A stretch of 64,000 bases of DNA from Dyella marensis. Its GTDB lineage: Bacteria > Pseudomonadota > Gammaproteobacteria > Xanthomonadales > Rhodanobacteraceae. This document shows, in pieces, positions 44,085 through 52,850 of this stretch. The stretch lies in the NCBI RefSeq assembly GCF_900112865.1, contig NZ_FONH01000003.1:204005-268004 (forward strand), written 5' to 3'. Position 1 is the first letter of the stretch. The number at the start of each line of letters is the position of its first letter. The translations under genes were made by a program, and so were the position numbers. The notes below the pieces were generated by a model. It ran no database searches. It was not told the origin of the DNA and saw nothing but the letters and a program-made list of their open reading frames with translations.

Positions 44085-45495
44085 TCCGCGCCGGCTCTTT
44101 GCCGGCCTTCTCGCCACGGCGCTGTCCGCGCTGGCCTGTGGCTTCGGCACCGGGCTGCATCCGCTGCCGTGGCTGACCTGGCTGGCGCCCTTGCCGCTGG
44201 CCTTGCTCGCGCCGCACGTCAAGGCGCGCTGGCTGGCGCTCGCGGCCTTCGCGGCCGGCGCGCTGGGTGCGCTCAATCAATGGCACTACCTGCACGGTGT
44301 GGTCGGCGTGCCGTTGCCGATGATCGTGGCCTTCACTGCGCTGCCAGGGGTGGTGTTGGCACTGTGCGTCCTGTTGTTCCGCCGGCTGTTGCTGCGAGGC
44401 CGCGGCGTCGCGGCGGTACTGGCCATGCCGGCCTTGTGGGTGGCCGTCGAATACCTCAATACGCAGACCTCGCCGCATGGCACCTTCGGCAGTCTCGCGT
44501 ACAGCCAGATGGACATGCTCCCCGTGCTGCAGCTGGCGTCGATCACCGGCCTGTGGGGCATCAGCTTCCTGCTCCTGCTGGTGCCGGCGGCGCTGGCGGT
44601 GGCGTCGATGCGCAAGCTCTCGTCCGGCACGCGCCTTGCAGCGGTTGCCATCGTGGTGGTGACCGTTGGCGCAACGCTGGCCTATGGCTATGCACGTCTG
44701 TACGCGCCCGTCACCGATTCCGTAAAGGTGGGACTCGCCTCGATGGAGAAGCCGGTTCGCCCGGCCCTGTCCACGCCGGAAGGGCAGGCGTTACTGGATC
44801 GCTATCTCGCCGCGGTCGACCGCCTGGCCGCTGCCGGCGCCACCGTCATCGTCACGCCGGAAACCAACTTCGCCACCGGCGAAACCACCGTGCCGGCCTT
44901 CGCCGAAGCGGCAAGCCGCCACGGCCTGATCCTCGCCGCCGGCATCGACGCCAAGGGCGGCGCGGACGGCGAGCGCAACGCGCAATGGATCTTCCGCGCC
45001 GGCTCGCAGTCGCCGGCCACCTACGCCAAGCACCACCTGATCCCCGGTTTCGAGGACCAGTACCAGCCCGGCGCGACCTACACCATGCTCGACGGCGCGC
45101 CGCGCATCGGCCTGGCGATCTGCAAGGACATGGACTTCCACGATATCGGCCGCGCCTATGCCGATCGCCAGGCGCAGCTGCTGCTGGTGCCGGCCTGGGA
45201 TTTCGGCGTCGACGGCTGGCTGCACGGGCGCATGGCGATCATGCGCGGCGTCGAAAGCGGCTTCGCCATTGCCCGCGCGGCGCGTGCCGGACGCCTCACG
45301 CTCAGCGACGATCGCGGCCGGGTGGTGGCGGAAGCATCGAGCGAGCAGCATGATGCCGAGCTGGTCGGCGACCTGCCGCTGCACGCCTCGCGCACGTTCT
45401 ATGCGCAGTGGGGCGACTGGTTCGCCTGGGCGGACCTGGCCCTGCTGGCGATGCTGCTGGTCTGGGCTTTCGTGGTACCGGCCCGTTCGAGATAA
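44068..45495 (+). CDS. Apolipoprotein N-acyltransferase-like membrane protein
   Basis: Protein of 475 residues with about six N-terminal membrane helices (up to about residue 210), a carbon-nitrogen hydrolase domain, and a final membrane helix (about 450-470), the layout of Lnt. The nitrilase triad is visible: Glu in VTPETNF, Lys in YAKHHLIPGFE and Cys in LAICKDMDFH. It is shorter than classical Lnt (about 510) and is sandwiched in a TetR-controlled operon, so it is probably an accessory paralogue, not the housekeeping lnt. Its acyl donor and substrate are unknown. Confidence 0.88.
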   Translation: MASNNDPRRLFAGLLATALSALACGFGTGLHPLPWLTWLAPLPLALLAPHVKARWLALAAFAAGALGALNQWHYLHGVVGVPLPMIVAFTALPGVVLALCVLLFRRLLLRGRGVAAVLAMPALWVAVEYLNTQTSPHGTFGSLAYSQMDMLPVLQLASITGLWGISFLLLLVPAALAVASMRKLSSGTRLAAVAIVVVTVGATLAYGYARLYAPVTDSVKVGLASMEKPVRPALSTPEGQALLDRYLAAVDRLAAAGATVIVTPETNFATGETTVPAFAEAASRHGLILAAGIDAKGGADGERNAQWIFRAGSQSPATYAKHHLIPGFEDQYQPGATYTMLDGAPRIGLAICKDMDFHDIGRAYADRQAQLLLVPAWDFGVDGWLHGRMAIMRGVESGFAIARAARAGRLTLSDDRGRVVAEASSEQHDAELVGDLPLHASRTFYAQWGDWFAWADLALLAMLLVWAFVVPARSR

Positions 45496-45515
45496 AAATT
45501 TTGCCGGAGCCGCGC

Positions 45516-46316
45516 ATGCCTGCCACGACCACCGAGGATTTCTGGATCGCCACGGATCGCGGCCGGCTGCATGTGCGGCACTGGTATCCGGCTGCAGGCG
45601 AGCCCGCGGCGGCACCGATCGTCCTGTTCCACGACTCGCTGGGTTGCGTCGAGCTCTGGCGCGACTTCCCCGAGCAGTTGGCGGACGCAACCGGGCGGGG
45701 TGTGATTGCCTACGACCGGCTTGGCTTCGGCCAATCCGATCCGCACCTGGGCCGACTGGATGCCGGCTTCGTCGGCGAGGAAGCCCGCGACGGTTTCCGC
45801 TTCCTGCGCGAGGCGCTGCGCCTGGACCGCTTCGTCGCCTTCGGCCACAGCGTCGGCGGTGGCATGGCGGTGGCCTGCGCGGCAGCCTGGCCGGACGACT
45901 GCGACGCCCTGATCACCGAATCCGCCCAGGCCTTCGTCGAAGACCGCACGCTGCAGGGCATCCGCGTGGCCAAATTGTCGTTCGCGCGGCCCGGCCAGCT
46001 TGACCGCCTGCGCAAGTACCACGGCGACAAGGCGGCCTGGGTACTGCAGGCCTGGATCGAGACCTGGCTGGCCCCGGACTTCGCGGCCTGGAACCTCGAC
46101 GAAGCGCTGCGCCAGGTGCGCTGCCCGCTGCTGGTGCTCCATGGCGACCGGGACGAATTCGGCTCGCCGCGTCATCCCGAGCGCATCGCGGCGCTGGCGG
46201 CCGGGCCGGTGGCGAAGCACGTGTGGGAGGGTTACGGCCATGTGCCGCATCGCGAGAACGCTGCCGCGGTGACCGCACTCGCCAGCTCCTGGCTGGACAC
46301 CGCCACCGCCGGTTGA
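45516..46316 (+). CDS. Alpha/beta hydrolase
   Basis: Serine hydrolase of 266 residues. LFHDSLG forms the oxyanion side, Ser112 sits in the elbow GHSVGG, Asp in LHGDRDEFG and His in GYGHVPHREN, a complete triad. No signal peptide. It is 20 bp downstream of the acyltransferase gene on the same strand and is probably the third gene of the TetR operon. The substrate is unknown. Confidence 0.87.
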   Translation: MPATTTEDFWIATDRGRLHVRHWYPAAGEPAAAPIVLFHDSLGCVELWRDFPEQLADATGRGVIAYDRLGFGQSDPHLGRLDAGFVGEEARDGFRFLREALRLDRFVAFGHSVGGGMAVACAAAWPDDCDALITESAQAFVEDRTLQGIRVAKLSFARPGQLDRLRKYHGDKAAWVLQAWIETWLAPDFAAWNLDEALRQVRCPLLVLHGDRDEFGSPRHPERIAALAAGPVAKHVWEGYGHVPHRENAAAVTALASSWLDTATAG

Positions 46317-46343
46317 CGACCCCGGCGGCACCCGCCACGCCAT

Positions 46344-46363
46344 TAATCAAAACCTAACGGCCC
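46344..46363 (+). promoter_or_regulatory. Shared motif upstream of the OmpR-type regulator gene
   Basis: TAATCAAAACCTAACGGCCC matches TAATCAAATCCTAAAGACCC upstream of the DUF3313 lipoprotein gene (48268-48287) at 17 of 20 positions. Within each, a YTAA unit is repeated at a 10-bp step, the helical spacing used by OmpR/PhoB-family regulators. It is therefore the likely binding box of the regulator encoded at 46399. Confidence 0.6.
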
Positions 46364-46398
46364 TGGCGCATGCTCCTGCCTTCCTGTCCTGGCCGGGT

Positions 46399-47067
46399 GT
46401 GCCTGTGTATCTGCTGCTGGTGGAAGACGATGCGATGCTCGGCGAGGCCATCTGCGATGGCATTCGCGAACAGGGCTGGACGGTCGACCGGGTTGGCGAT
46501 GCCGGTTCGGCCAGGGCGGCGCTGGTCGATCATCCCTATACCGCGGTGCTGCTCGATATCGGCCTGCCCGGCGATTCCGGCCTGACCGTGCTGCGCTTCC
46601 TGCGCGAGCGTTACGACGCCATCCCCGTGCTGGTGCTCACCGCGCGCGGCCAGCTCAGCGACCGCATCCGCGGCCTGGATGCTGGCGCAGACGATTACCT
46701 GGTCAAGCCATTCCAGTTGGGCGAGCTGCTGGCACGGGTGCGTGCGGTGGCGCGGCGCAGCGAGGGACTGGTGGTGCCGACGCTGCGGCACGGCGATGTG
46801 GTGCTCGATCCGGTGCGGCGGCGGGTGACCAAGGCGGACGAGCCGGTGTCGCTGAGCGCCTACGAGTACCGCATGCTGCTGACGCTGCTGCAGCGCGCAG
46901 GTCATGTGGTGACGCGCGACGAATTGGAGAAGGCTATCTATGGCGACCGCGCCGTGGTTGGCAGCAATACGGTATCGGTGTTCGTGCACCAGCTGCGCCG
47001 CAAGCTGGGCGACGAGCTGATCGCCACCGTGCATGGACATGGCTACACGCTGGGGGGAGCGCCGTGA
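46399..47067 (+). CDS. OmpR-family response regulator (QseB/PmrA-like)
   Basis: Response regulator of 222 residues. The receiver domain (1-115) has Asp10/Asp11, phospho-acceptor Asp53 (VLLDIGLPGDS) and Lys in YLVKPF. The C-terminal winged helix (about 130-220) has LSAYEYRMLLTLLQRAGHVVTRDELEKAIYG and SNTVSVFVHQLRRKLG. Initiation appears to be at GTG 46399 (no ATG is near the domain start). It overlaps the kinase gene by 4 bp and probably binds the box at 46344-46363 to regulate itself. Confidence 0.92.
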   Translation: MPVYLLLVEDDAMLGEAICDGIREQGWTVDRVGDAGSARAALVDHPYTAVLLDIGLPGDSGLTVLRFLRERYDAIPVLVLTARGQLSDRIRGLDAGADDYLVKPFQLGELLARVRAVARRSEGLVVPTLRHGDVVLDPVRRRVTKADEPVSLSAYEYRMLLTLLQRAGHVVTRDELEKAIYGDRAVVGSNTVSVFVHQLRRKLGDELIATVHGHGYTLGGAP

Positions 47068-48221
47068 GATCGCTGCAATGGCGCATGCTGGCGATGCTGG
47101 GCCTGGTGATCGTGCTGGCCTGGGCGATCTCCATCGCGATGTTCGCCGCGGTGCTGGGCTCCGGGCGGGCGAATTTCTGGCACGAGCACCTGGACCGGCT
47201 GGGCCAGACTCTGGTCGGCAGCCTGCCGGAAAACCTCAAGCCGGAGGCATCGCCGCGTACCGCGCCTGTGCTGCCGGATGCGAGCGAGCCTTCTGTGCGT
47301 GGTGGCGACCCCGGCGGCATCCTCACCGCGATGCTGCTCAACACGGTGGAACTGGCCATCGTCGGCCTGCTGATGTGGTGGGCCGTGGTGGCGTCGCTGC
47401 GGCCGTTGAAGGCGATGTCGGTGGAGATCGGACGACGCAAGGCGTTCGATGCCACGCCACTGCCGGCCGAGCGCGTGCCCGCCGAACTGCGGCCGTTGAT
47501 TGCCGCCTTCAACGCGCTGCTCGGCCGCGTCGACACTGCCATGAAGGCGGAGCATCAATTCATCGCCGATGCCGCGCACGAGCTGCGCACGCCGCTGGCC
47601 GCACTGCACGTGCAGGCCGACGTGGCACTCCTCGCCGGCACGCCCGAGCGCAAGGACGAAGCACTGCGCAAGCTGCTCGATATCGCGCAGCGCAGCCACC
47701 GCCTGGCCGAGCAGCTGCTGGATCTGGCACGGCTGGATGCGGGTCTGCACGCATTGAGTGTGCAACGCATCGACCTGCTGGAACTGGCCAACCACGTGGT
47801 CAGCGAATTCGCCGTGCGCGCCGACGATCGCGGCACGCGGCTGTCGATCGACGGCACCTCGTGCTGGGTGCGCTGCGACGTCGACGAGATGGGCATCCTA
47901 ATCCGCAACCTGATCGACAACGCGCTGCGCCACGGGCGCGCGGATGGCACGGTGGAGGTGACTTGCGGACACGTGGTGCGTGACGACGGCATGCACCCGA
48001 TGCTCGAGGTGACCGATGACGGGCCGGGTGTGCCCGAGCACGAACGGGCCGCCATCTTCGATCGCTTCTATCGCGCGCAGGGCAGCGTCGTGCGCGGCAG
48101 CGGGATCGGCCTGTCGCTGGTGGCGCGCATTGCCGAACTGCACGAGGCGACCATCGAGACCGGCGCGGGCATGGGCGGCGCGGGCCTGTGCGTGCGCGTG
48201 ATGTTCGCCCCGCAAGGCTGA
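47064..48221 (+). CDS. Sensor histidine kinase (QseC/PmrB-like)
   Basis: Membrane kinase of 385 residues. Helix 1 is at about 8-30, then a short periplasmic domain (about 35-85), helix 2 at about 90-110, HAMP-like linker, the HisKA domain with His172 in DAAHELRTPLAAL and a catalytic ATPase domain with LIDNALRHG, DDGPGVPEHE and GSGIGLSLVARIAELH. The short sensor loop is typical of this subfamily. It overlaps its regulator by 4 bp and precedes the motif at 48268. Confidence 0.92.
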   Translation: MRSLQWRMLAMLGLVIVLAWAISIAMFAAVLGSGRANFWHEHLDRLGQTLVGSLPENLKPEASPRTAPVLPDASEPSVRGGDPGGILTAMLLNTVELAIVGLLMWWAVVASLRPLKAMSVEIGRRKAFDATPLPAERVPAELRPLIAAFNALLGRVDTAMKAEHQFIADAAHELRTPLAALHVQADVALLAGTPERKDEALRKLLDIAQRSHRLAEQLLDLARLDAGLHALSVQRIDLLELANHVVSEFAVRADDRGTRLSIDGTSCWVRCDVDEMGILIRNLIDNALRHGRADGTVEVTCGHVVRDDGMHPMLEVTDDGPGVPEHERAAIFDRFYRAQGSVVRGSGIGLSLVARIAELHEATIETGAGMGGAGLCVRVMFAPQG

Positions 48222-48267
48222 AAAACGGCGCCTGCGTCAGTATCCGTTCAAGTCCGCGGCGCAGGTC

Positions 48268-48287
48268 TAATCAAATCCTAAAGACCC
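48268..48287 (+). promoter_or_regulatory. Second copy of the OmpR-type regulator motif
   Basis: TAATCAAATCCTAAAGACCC, 56 bp upstream of the DUF3313 start, matches the copy before the regulator gene at 17 of 20 bases. CTAA occurs at 48267 and again 10 bp later, preserving the tandem arrangement. It suggests the two-component system controls the 48343-50253 operon. Confidence 0.6.
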
Positions 48288-48342
48288 CTTCCTAGCCTTC
48301 GCATCGCGGCAATCGCCGTGACATCCACGACAGGAAGGGACC

Positions 48343-49008
48343 ATGCGTATCCACCCCAAGGCGCCCGGCGCCATGCTGCTGTGCGCGGCGCTGACGGCGC
48401 TGGCCGGCTGCGCCACCACGCGGCCGATGCCGTACCAGGGCATCCAATCCTCCAGCTACCTGCGGCCCAACGAGCAGGCCCATCGCGGCCACCAGCCCTA
48501 TGTCTACGACACGCCGGTGGACTGGAACCGCTATCGCAGCTTCGTGATGGACCCGGTGGACATCTATCGCGGCCCCGACCAGCAGTTCGAGAAAGTCTCC
48601 GACGCGGACAAGCAGGTCCTGGCCGGCTACATGCAGGAGCAGTTCCAGGCGAAGCTGCGCGAGCGCTATGCGCAGGTGTTCGAGCCGCGCTCCGGCACGC
48701 TGCGCGTCCACGTCACGCTGACCGGCGCGCGCGCCTCGACCAAGTTCATCAGCACCTTCACCAAGATGGACATCGGCGGCGCGCCGTACAACACCGTGCA
48801 GGCGGTGCGGGGCAGGGAAGGCCTGTTCACCGGCTCGGTCAGCTATGCGGTGGAGATCTATGACGCCTCGACGCAGAAGCTGCTCAAGGCCTATGTCGAC
48901 AAGCAATATCCGAACGCGATGAACATGAAGGCGACGTTTGGCGCGCTGAGCGCGGCCAGGACCGGCATCCAGAAGGGCGCCGACAACCTGCTCGACAATC
49001 TGCAGTGA
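48343..49008 (+). CDS. DUF3313-family lipoprotein
   Basis: Outer-membrane or periplasmic lipoprotein of 221 residues. The signal peptide ends in the lipobox TALAGC (Cys23). The mature domain has the family's beta-rich start (FVMDPVDIYRGP) and VSYAVEIYDASTQKLLKAYVDKQYPN near the end. The function of DUF3313 proteins is unknown. It is 14 bp upstream of the first pqiA-like gene and carries a probable regulator box in its promoter, so it is likely induced by the two-component system next door. Confidence 0.85.
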   Translation: MRIHPKAPGAMLLCAALTALAGCATTRPMPYQGIQSSSYLRPNEQAHRGHQPYVYDTPVDWNRYRSFVMDPVDIYRGPDQQFEKVSDADKQVLAGYMQEQFQAKLRERYAQVFEPRSGTLRVHVTLTGARASTKFISTFTKMDIGGAPYNTVQAVRGREGLFTGSVSYAVEIYDASTQKLLKAYVDKQYPNAMNMKATFGALSAARTGIQKGADNLLDNLQ

Positions 49009-49021
49009 GCGGCGCGACGCC

Positions 49022-49621
49022 ATGCGCACGCATCCGTCGCTGATCGTCTGCCCGCATTGCGATGCGGTCTACCGCCGTCCCGCGCTCGCCGCGGGGCAGG
49101 TGGCGCGCTGCGGCGAATGCGACGCGGTGCTGCATCGCGCTGCCAGGCTGGACATGAACGGCTGGACCGCGCTTACGCTGGCGGCGGCGATCCTGTTCGT
49201 GCTGGCCAATGCCTTTCCGGTGATCAGCGTGGGCATGCAGCCGTTCCGCAACGACGCCACGCTGTGGCAGGCCACCGCATCGCTGGTGCACGGTGCATGG
49301 GCGCCATTGGCCTTGCCGGGCGTGGCGGTGGCAATCGTGGCGCCGTCGGTGCAGATCGCCTTGCTGGGCTGGGTATTGTTGTTTGCATGGCACGGGCGGC
49401 GTGCGCCGGGCTTTCGCCTGGCGATGAAGGCGCTGGACTGGTTGCGGCCATGGAGCATGCTCGACGTGGCGCTGCTCGGCGTGGCCGTGGCGGCGATCAA
49501 GCTGGCGGGCATGGCCGAGGTGGCGATCGGGCCCGGCCTGTGGGCGATGGCGGCGCTGATCGGTGTCACCGCCGTCACCGCGAAAGGCGACCCGCGCTGG
49601 CTGTGGGAGGCGACCGAATGA
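49022..49621 (+). CDS. Half-size PqiA protein, first copy
   Basis: Inner-membrane protein of 199 residues with an N-terminal zinc-ribbon (Cys10, Cys13, Cys30, Cys33: CPHC...CGEC) and four helices (about 50-70, 95-115, 135-155, 165-185). It corresponds to one half of E. coli PqiA, which is a tandem duplication of this unit. The MCE partner PqiB is not found downstream. Its stop overlaps the start of the second copy by 4 bp. Confidence 0.88.
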   Translation: MRTHPSLIVCPHCDAVYRRPALAAGQVARCGECDAVLHRAARLDMNGWTALTLAAAILFVLANAFPVISVGMQPFRNDATLWQATASLVHGAWAPLALPGVAVAIVAPSVQIALLGWVLLFAWHGRRAPGFRLAMKALDWLRPWSMLDVALLGVAVAAIKLAGMAEVAIGPGLWAMAALIGVTAVTAKGDPRWLWEATE

Positions 49622-50253
49622 CCGTGCGGCCGCGTGCGCAGCACCTGGGCATGGTCGGTTGCCGTGTGTGCGGCCTGGTCGTTTCCGCGCCGCTGCAGTC
49701 CGATCAGAGGTCGTTCTGTCCGCGCTGCCGGTCCGAGCTGCAGCCGCGGCTTGCCGGCGGTTCCGCCCGCGCCTGGGCATTCTGGCTCGCCGCATTGATC
49801 TTCTATGTGCCGGCCAATCTGTTGCCGGTGATGGATATCCGCGTGCTCGGCGGGGCGCAGCACGCGGCCACCATTCTGGGCGGCGTGGTGGATCTGTGGC
49901 GCGACGGCTCGCATGGCGTGGCGCTGGTGGTGTTCGTCGCCAGCGTGCTGATCCCGACGGTCAAATATCTCGCGCTGGTCTTCCTGCTGCTGACCGTGCG
50001 CCATGCCAACGGCTGGGCCCGGCGCGCGCGGGCCAGGTTGTATCGGTGGCTCGAAGCAGTGGGTTACTGGTCGATGCTGGATGTGGTGGTGGTCGGCCTG
50101 CTGGTCAGCCTGGTGCAGTTCCAGGCGCTGGGCGAGATCCAGCCGCGGGCGGGGATCCTGTTCTTCGGCATGTCGGTGGTGCTGACGATGCTGGCGACGC
50201 AGAGTTTCGATGCGCGGCTGATCTGGGACGGGGAAGGCGACGATACGGTTTGA
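49618..50253 (+). CDS. Half-size PqiA protein, second copy
   Basis: Protein of 211 residues with its own zinc-ribbon (Cys15, Cys18, Cys34, Cys37) and four helices, the equivalent of the C-terminal half of PqiA. With the preceding gene it rebuilds the full transporter as two chains. PqiA is thought to help PqiB/PqiC move lipids across the envelope under redox or detergent stress; a matching MCE gene must lie elsewhere if that role holds here. Confidence 0.87.
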   Translation: MTVRPRAQHLGMVGCRVCGLVVSAPLQSDQRSFCPRCRSELQPRLAGGSARAWAFWLAALIFYVPANLLPVMDIRVLGGAQHAATILGGVVDLWRDGSHGVALVVFVASVLIPTVKYLALVFLLLTVRHANGWARRARARLYRWLEAVGYWSMLDVVVVGLLVSLVQFQALGEIQPRAGILFFGMSVVLTMLATQSFDARLIWDGEGDDTV

Positions 50254-50381
50254 GCGGTGGGCGTCACGGGCGGAGGTGGATCACGGCTCGCCGCGCCGCG
50301 CGCACGCATCGCCGCATTTCGCTGGCGGGCGTTGCGGCCATGCCGGCTTAATCGCCGCACCCCCGCCAACCCGGAGCTGCC

Positions 50382-50876
50382 GTGAAATCTTTGCTTCCCG
50401 CGCTGTTGCTGTTTGCCGTGTCAATGGCACCTGTCCACGCCAAGGACGCCGCGCCTGATCCGTCCCAGGACGAGATCCGGCAATTGGTCGAGCAGTTCAA
50501 GACCGCCATCAAGGCCCATGACGGCGAGGGCATGGCCAAGCTGTTCCTGCCCGGCGGTTCGTGGCTGCAGACTCTGGACGACGCCTCGTGGGAGAAGGTC
50601 AAGGCCAAGGAGCCCGACGCCAGGCAGGTGACGACAGGCGACTATCAGAAGTTCTCGCAGTTCGTGGGCAAGGCGACCAAGCCGATCGAAGAGACCTTCG
50701 ACAACGTGCGCATCGAGACGGACGGCACCATCGGCATGGTGTACTTCGACTACGTCTTCCTGGCATCCGGCAAGCCGACCAACCACGGCAACGAGACCTG
50801 GCAGCTGGTGCGTACGCCGGACGGCTGGAAGATCAGCGCGATGCTGTACTCCATCGTGCTGGATGACAGGCGCTGA
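50382..50876 (+). CDS. Secreted NTF2-like (SnoaL-type) protein
   Basis: Protein of 164 residues with a Sec signal (MKSLLPALLLFAVSMAPVHA) and an NTF2-like cone fold: a helix with QLVEQFKTAIKAHDGEGMAKLFLPGG, then the sheet with GMVYFDYVFLASGKPTNHGNETWQLVRTPDGWKIS. Such DUF4440 proteins include enzymes and binding proteins; no catalytic residue can be assigned. It lies 62 bp upstream of the second LytS gene. Confidence 0.8.
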   Translation: MKSLLPALLLFAVSMAPVHAKDAAPDPSQDEIRQLVEQFKTAIKAHDGEGMAKLFLPGGSWLQTLDDASWEKVKAKEPDARQVTTGDYQKFSQFVGKATKPIEETFDNVRIETDGTIGMVYFDYVFLASGKPTNHGNETWQLVRTPDGWKISAMLYSIVLDDRR

Positions 50877-50937
50877 GCTTCGGGCTAGGGTGCGCCGGAG
50901 CCGGCAGCGGACCGGCGCACCACCGAGCACGACAGCC

Positions 50938-52029
50938 ATGCACGCCTCGCCGACGCGACCTGCCGTTCCACCGTTCTGGCTTCCGCTCGCGGCGGGCCTG
51001 CCGCTGACGCTGTGCATGGCCATCCTGGCGTTGCCGGAAGCGGGGCATGGATATGCGATCGCCTATCGCACGTTCTACGCGGCGGCCTATCTGTTCTGGA
51101 TCGTGCCGCTGAGCATGCTGCAGCGGGCCTTGTGGCGCCGGCGCGTGTCGGCGTGGACCACGGTCGCCGTGTTGCTGGTGGCGACCTACGTGCCATCGGT
51201 CATCAACAGCGTGATCGGCGGATGGGCGGCCTTGCACTTCGGGCTGATTTCGTCGCTGCCGCTGCAACGCATTTTCACCGGCCTGGACGGTTGCTGGCTG
51301 CCGCTGATCGCCTTCTGCGCCATCCATGCCCTGGTGCTGCACTACACCGAACTGCAGCAGTCGCGCCTGCGCGAGGCGGAGGCGGCGCGCCTGGCCCAGG
51401 AGGCGCAATTGCGCGCGCTGCAATATCAGCTGCAACCGCATTTCCTGTTCAACACGCTCAACAGCATTTCCTCCTTGGTCGCCGTTGGCCGCGGTGCGGA
51501 TGCCACGCGCATGCTCGCGCGCCTTGGCGATCTGCTGCGCGATTCGCTGGAACGCAGCGATGCGCGCGAGGTGACGCTGGCCGAAGAGCTGAGCACTACC
51601 GAGCATTACCTGGATATCGAGAAGGCCAGGCTCGGCCGCCGGCTGAACGTGGAGATGCGCATCGGCGCTGGCGTGCTGCATGCGCTGATGCCGCCTTTGT
51701 TGCTCCAGCCGCTGGTGGAGAATGCGATTCGGCATGGTATTGCGCCGAGGGTGGAGGGCGGAACGCTGGCGCTGCACGTCGAGCGGCAGGGCGAGTGGCT
51801 TGGGATCGAGTTGCGCAACGATGGTGTGCCTGTTGACGAGCGTGGCGATGGCAATGGGCGTTCGAGTGCCGTCGGCCTGAACAACGTTCGCCAACGCCTG
51901 GGTGCGCTCTATCCCGAGGCGCACGAGTTTCGGCTGGATCTGGCCGATGACGGCTCATGCCAAGTGCACATCCGCTTGCCGTTGCGCCTGTCGTCGTCGC
52001 CTCGCGATGCGGAGGCGCTCACCGCATGA
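50938..52029 (+). CDS. LytS-type sensor histidine kinase (second system)
   Basis: Kinase of 363 residues with about four membrane helices (residues 12-135), the phospho-acceptor His168 in QLQPHFLFNTLNSI, and an ATPase domain with PLLLQPLVENAIRHG and VGLNNVRQRLGALY. It is a diverged paralogue of the kinase at 28662. ATG 50938 is the first start after the NTF2-like gene; longer frames would overlap it. It overlaps the response regulator by 4 bp. Confidence 0.9.
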   Translation: MHASPTRPAVPPFWLPLAAGLPLTLCMAILALPEAGHGYAIAYRTFYAAAYLFWIVPLSMLQRALWRRRVSAWTTVAVLLVATYVPSVINSVIGGWAALHFGLISSLPLQRIFTGLDGCWLPLIAFCAIHALVLHYTELQQSRLREAEAARLAQEAQLRALQYQLQPHFLFNTLNSISSLVAVGRGADATRMLARLGDLLRDSLERSDAREVTLAEELSTTEHYLDIEKARLGRRLNVEMRIGAGVLHALMPPLLLQPLVENAIRHGIAPRVEGGTLALHVERQGEWLGIELRNDGVPVDERGDGNGRSSAVGLNNVRQRLGALYPEAHEFRLDLADDGSCQVHIRLPLRLSSSPRDAEALTA

Positions 52030-52751
52030 TGCGCGTGCTGGTGGTGGACGATGAGCCCCTGGCGCGCGGCGGCGTGCGTGCGCGGTTGGCCGCGCATGCC
52101 GACGTGCAACTGGTGGGCGAGGCGGCGGACGGCGTAGCGGCGATCAAGAGCATCGAATCGTTGCGCCCGGACCTGGTCTTCATGGATGTGCAGATGCCTG
52201 GCCTGGACGGCCTCGCGGCCTTGCGCCACCTGCCGCCGGCCGAACGGCCCTTGTCCATCCTGCTCACCGCTTACGACCACTTTGCCGTGGGTGCTTTCGA
52301 GATCCAGGCGCTGGATTATCTGCTCAAGCCGATCGATGACGAGCGGTTCCGGGAGTCGCTGGATCGGGCTCGTGCTGCTTTTCGTCATCGCGTAGCGGGC
52401 GAGGCTGCACCTGCGGTCTACGCGAAGCGCTTTACTGTGCGTACTGGCCAGCGTATCGCCGTTGTCGATGCGGACGAGATCGATTGGATCGAAGCTTGTG
52501 ACGACTATGCCGGACTGCACGTGGGGCCGCGCGTACACCTGCTGCGCGAACCGCTGCACCAGCTTGCAGGACGGTTGGACCCGGCGCAGTTCGTGCGCGT
52601 CCATCGCTCGGCGATCGTGAAGCTGGACCGGATCGCCGAGCTGGAGCCGCTGGTGAATCGCGACTGCTTGGTGCGGTTGCGGGATGGGACGCCGTTGAGG
52701 GTTAGTCGGACGTATATTGATCAACTGAACGCGGCACTGGCGGTGCGGTGA
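52026..52751 (+). CDS. LytTR-family response regulator (second system)
   Basis: Protein of 241 residues. The receiver domain has Asp8/Asp9, phospho-acceptor Asp54 (LVFMDVQMPGL) and Lys in YLLKPID. The LytTR domain has FVRVHRSAIVKLDRIAELEPL and LRVSRTYIDQL. It pairs with the kinase upstream. Two LytS/LytTR pairs within 23 kb are probably an ancient duplication, given low sequence identity outside the motifs. Confidence 0.92.
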   Translation: MMRVLVVDDEPLARGGVRARLAAHADVQLVGEAADGVAAIKSIESLRPDLVFMDVQMPGLDGLAALRHLPPAERPLSILLTAYDHFAVGAFEIQALDYLLKPIDDERFRESLDRARAAFRHRVAGEAAPAVYAKRFTVRTGQRIAVVDADEIDWIEACDDYAGLHVGPRVHLLREPLHQLAGRLDPAQFVRVHRSAIVKLDRIAELEPLVNRDCLVRLRDGTPLRVSRTYIDQLNAALAVR

Positions 52752-52850
52752 GTCAAAAGGGGCGCAATAAGCGTCATCGAACCCCAATCGCTGCAGCGCG
52801 TTAATTCATCGCGTTACTGGTGGAATCAACTCATCAAGGAAAACCGAGTC

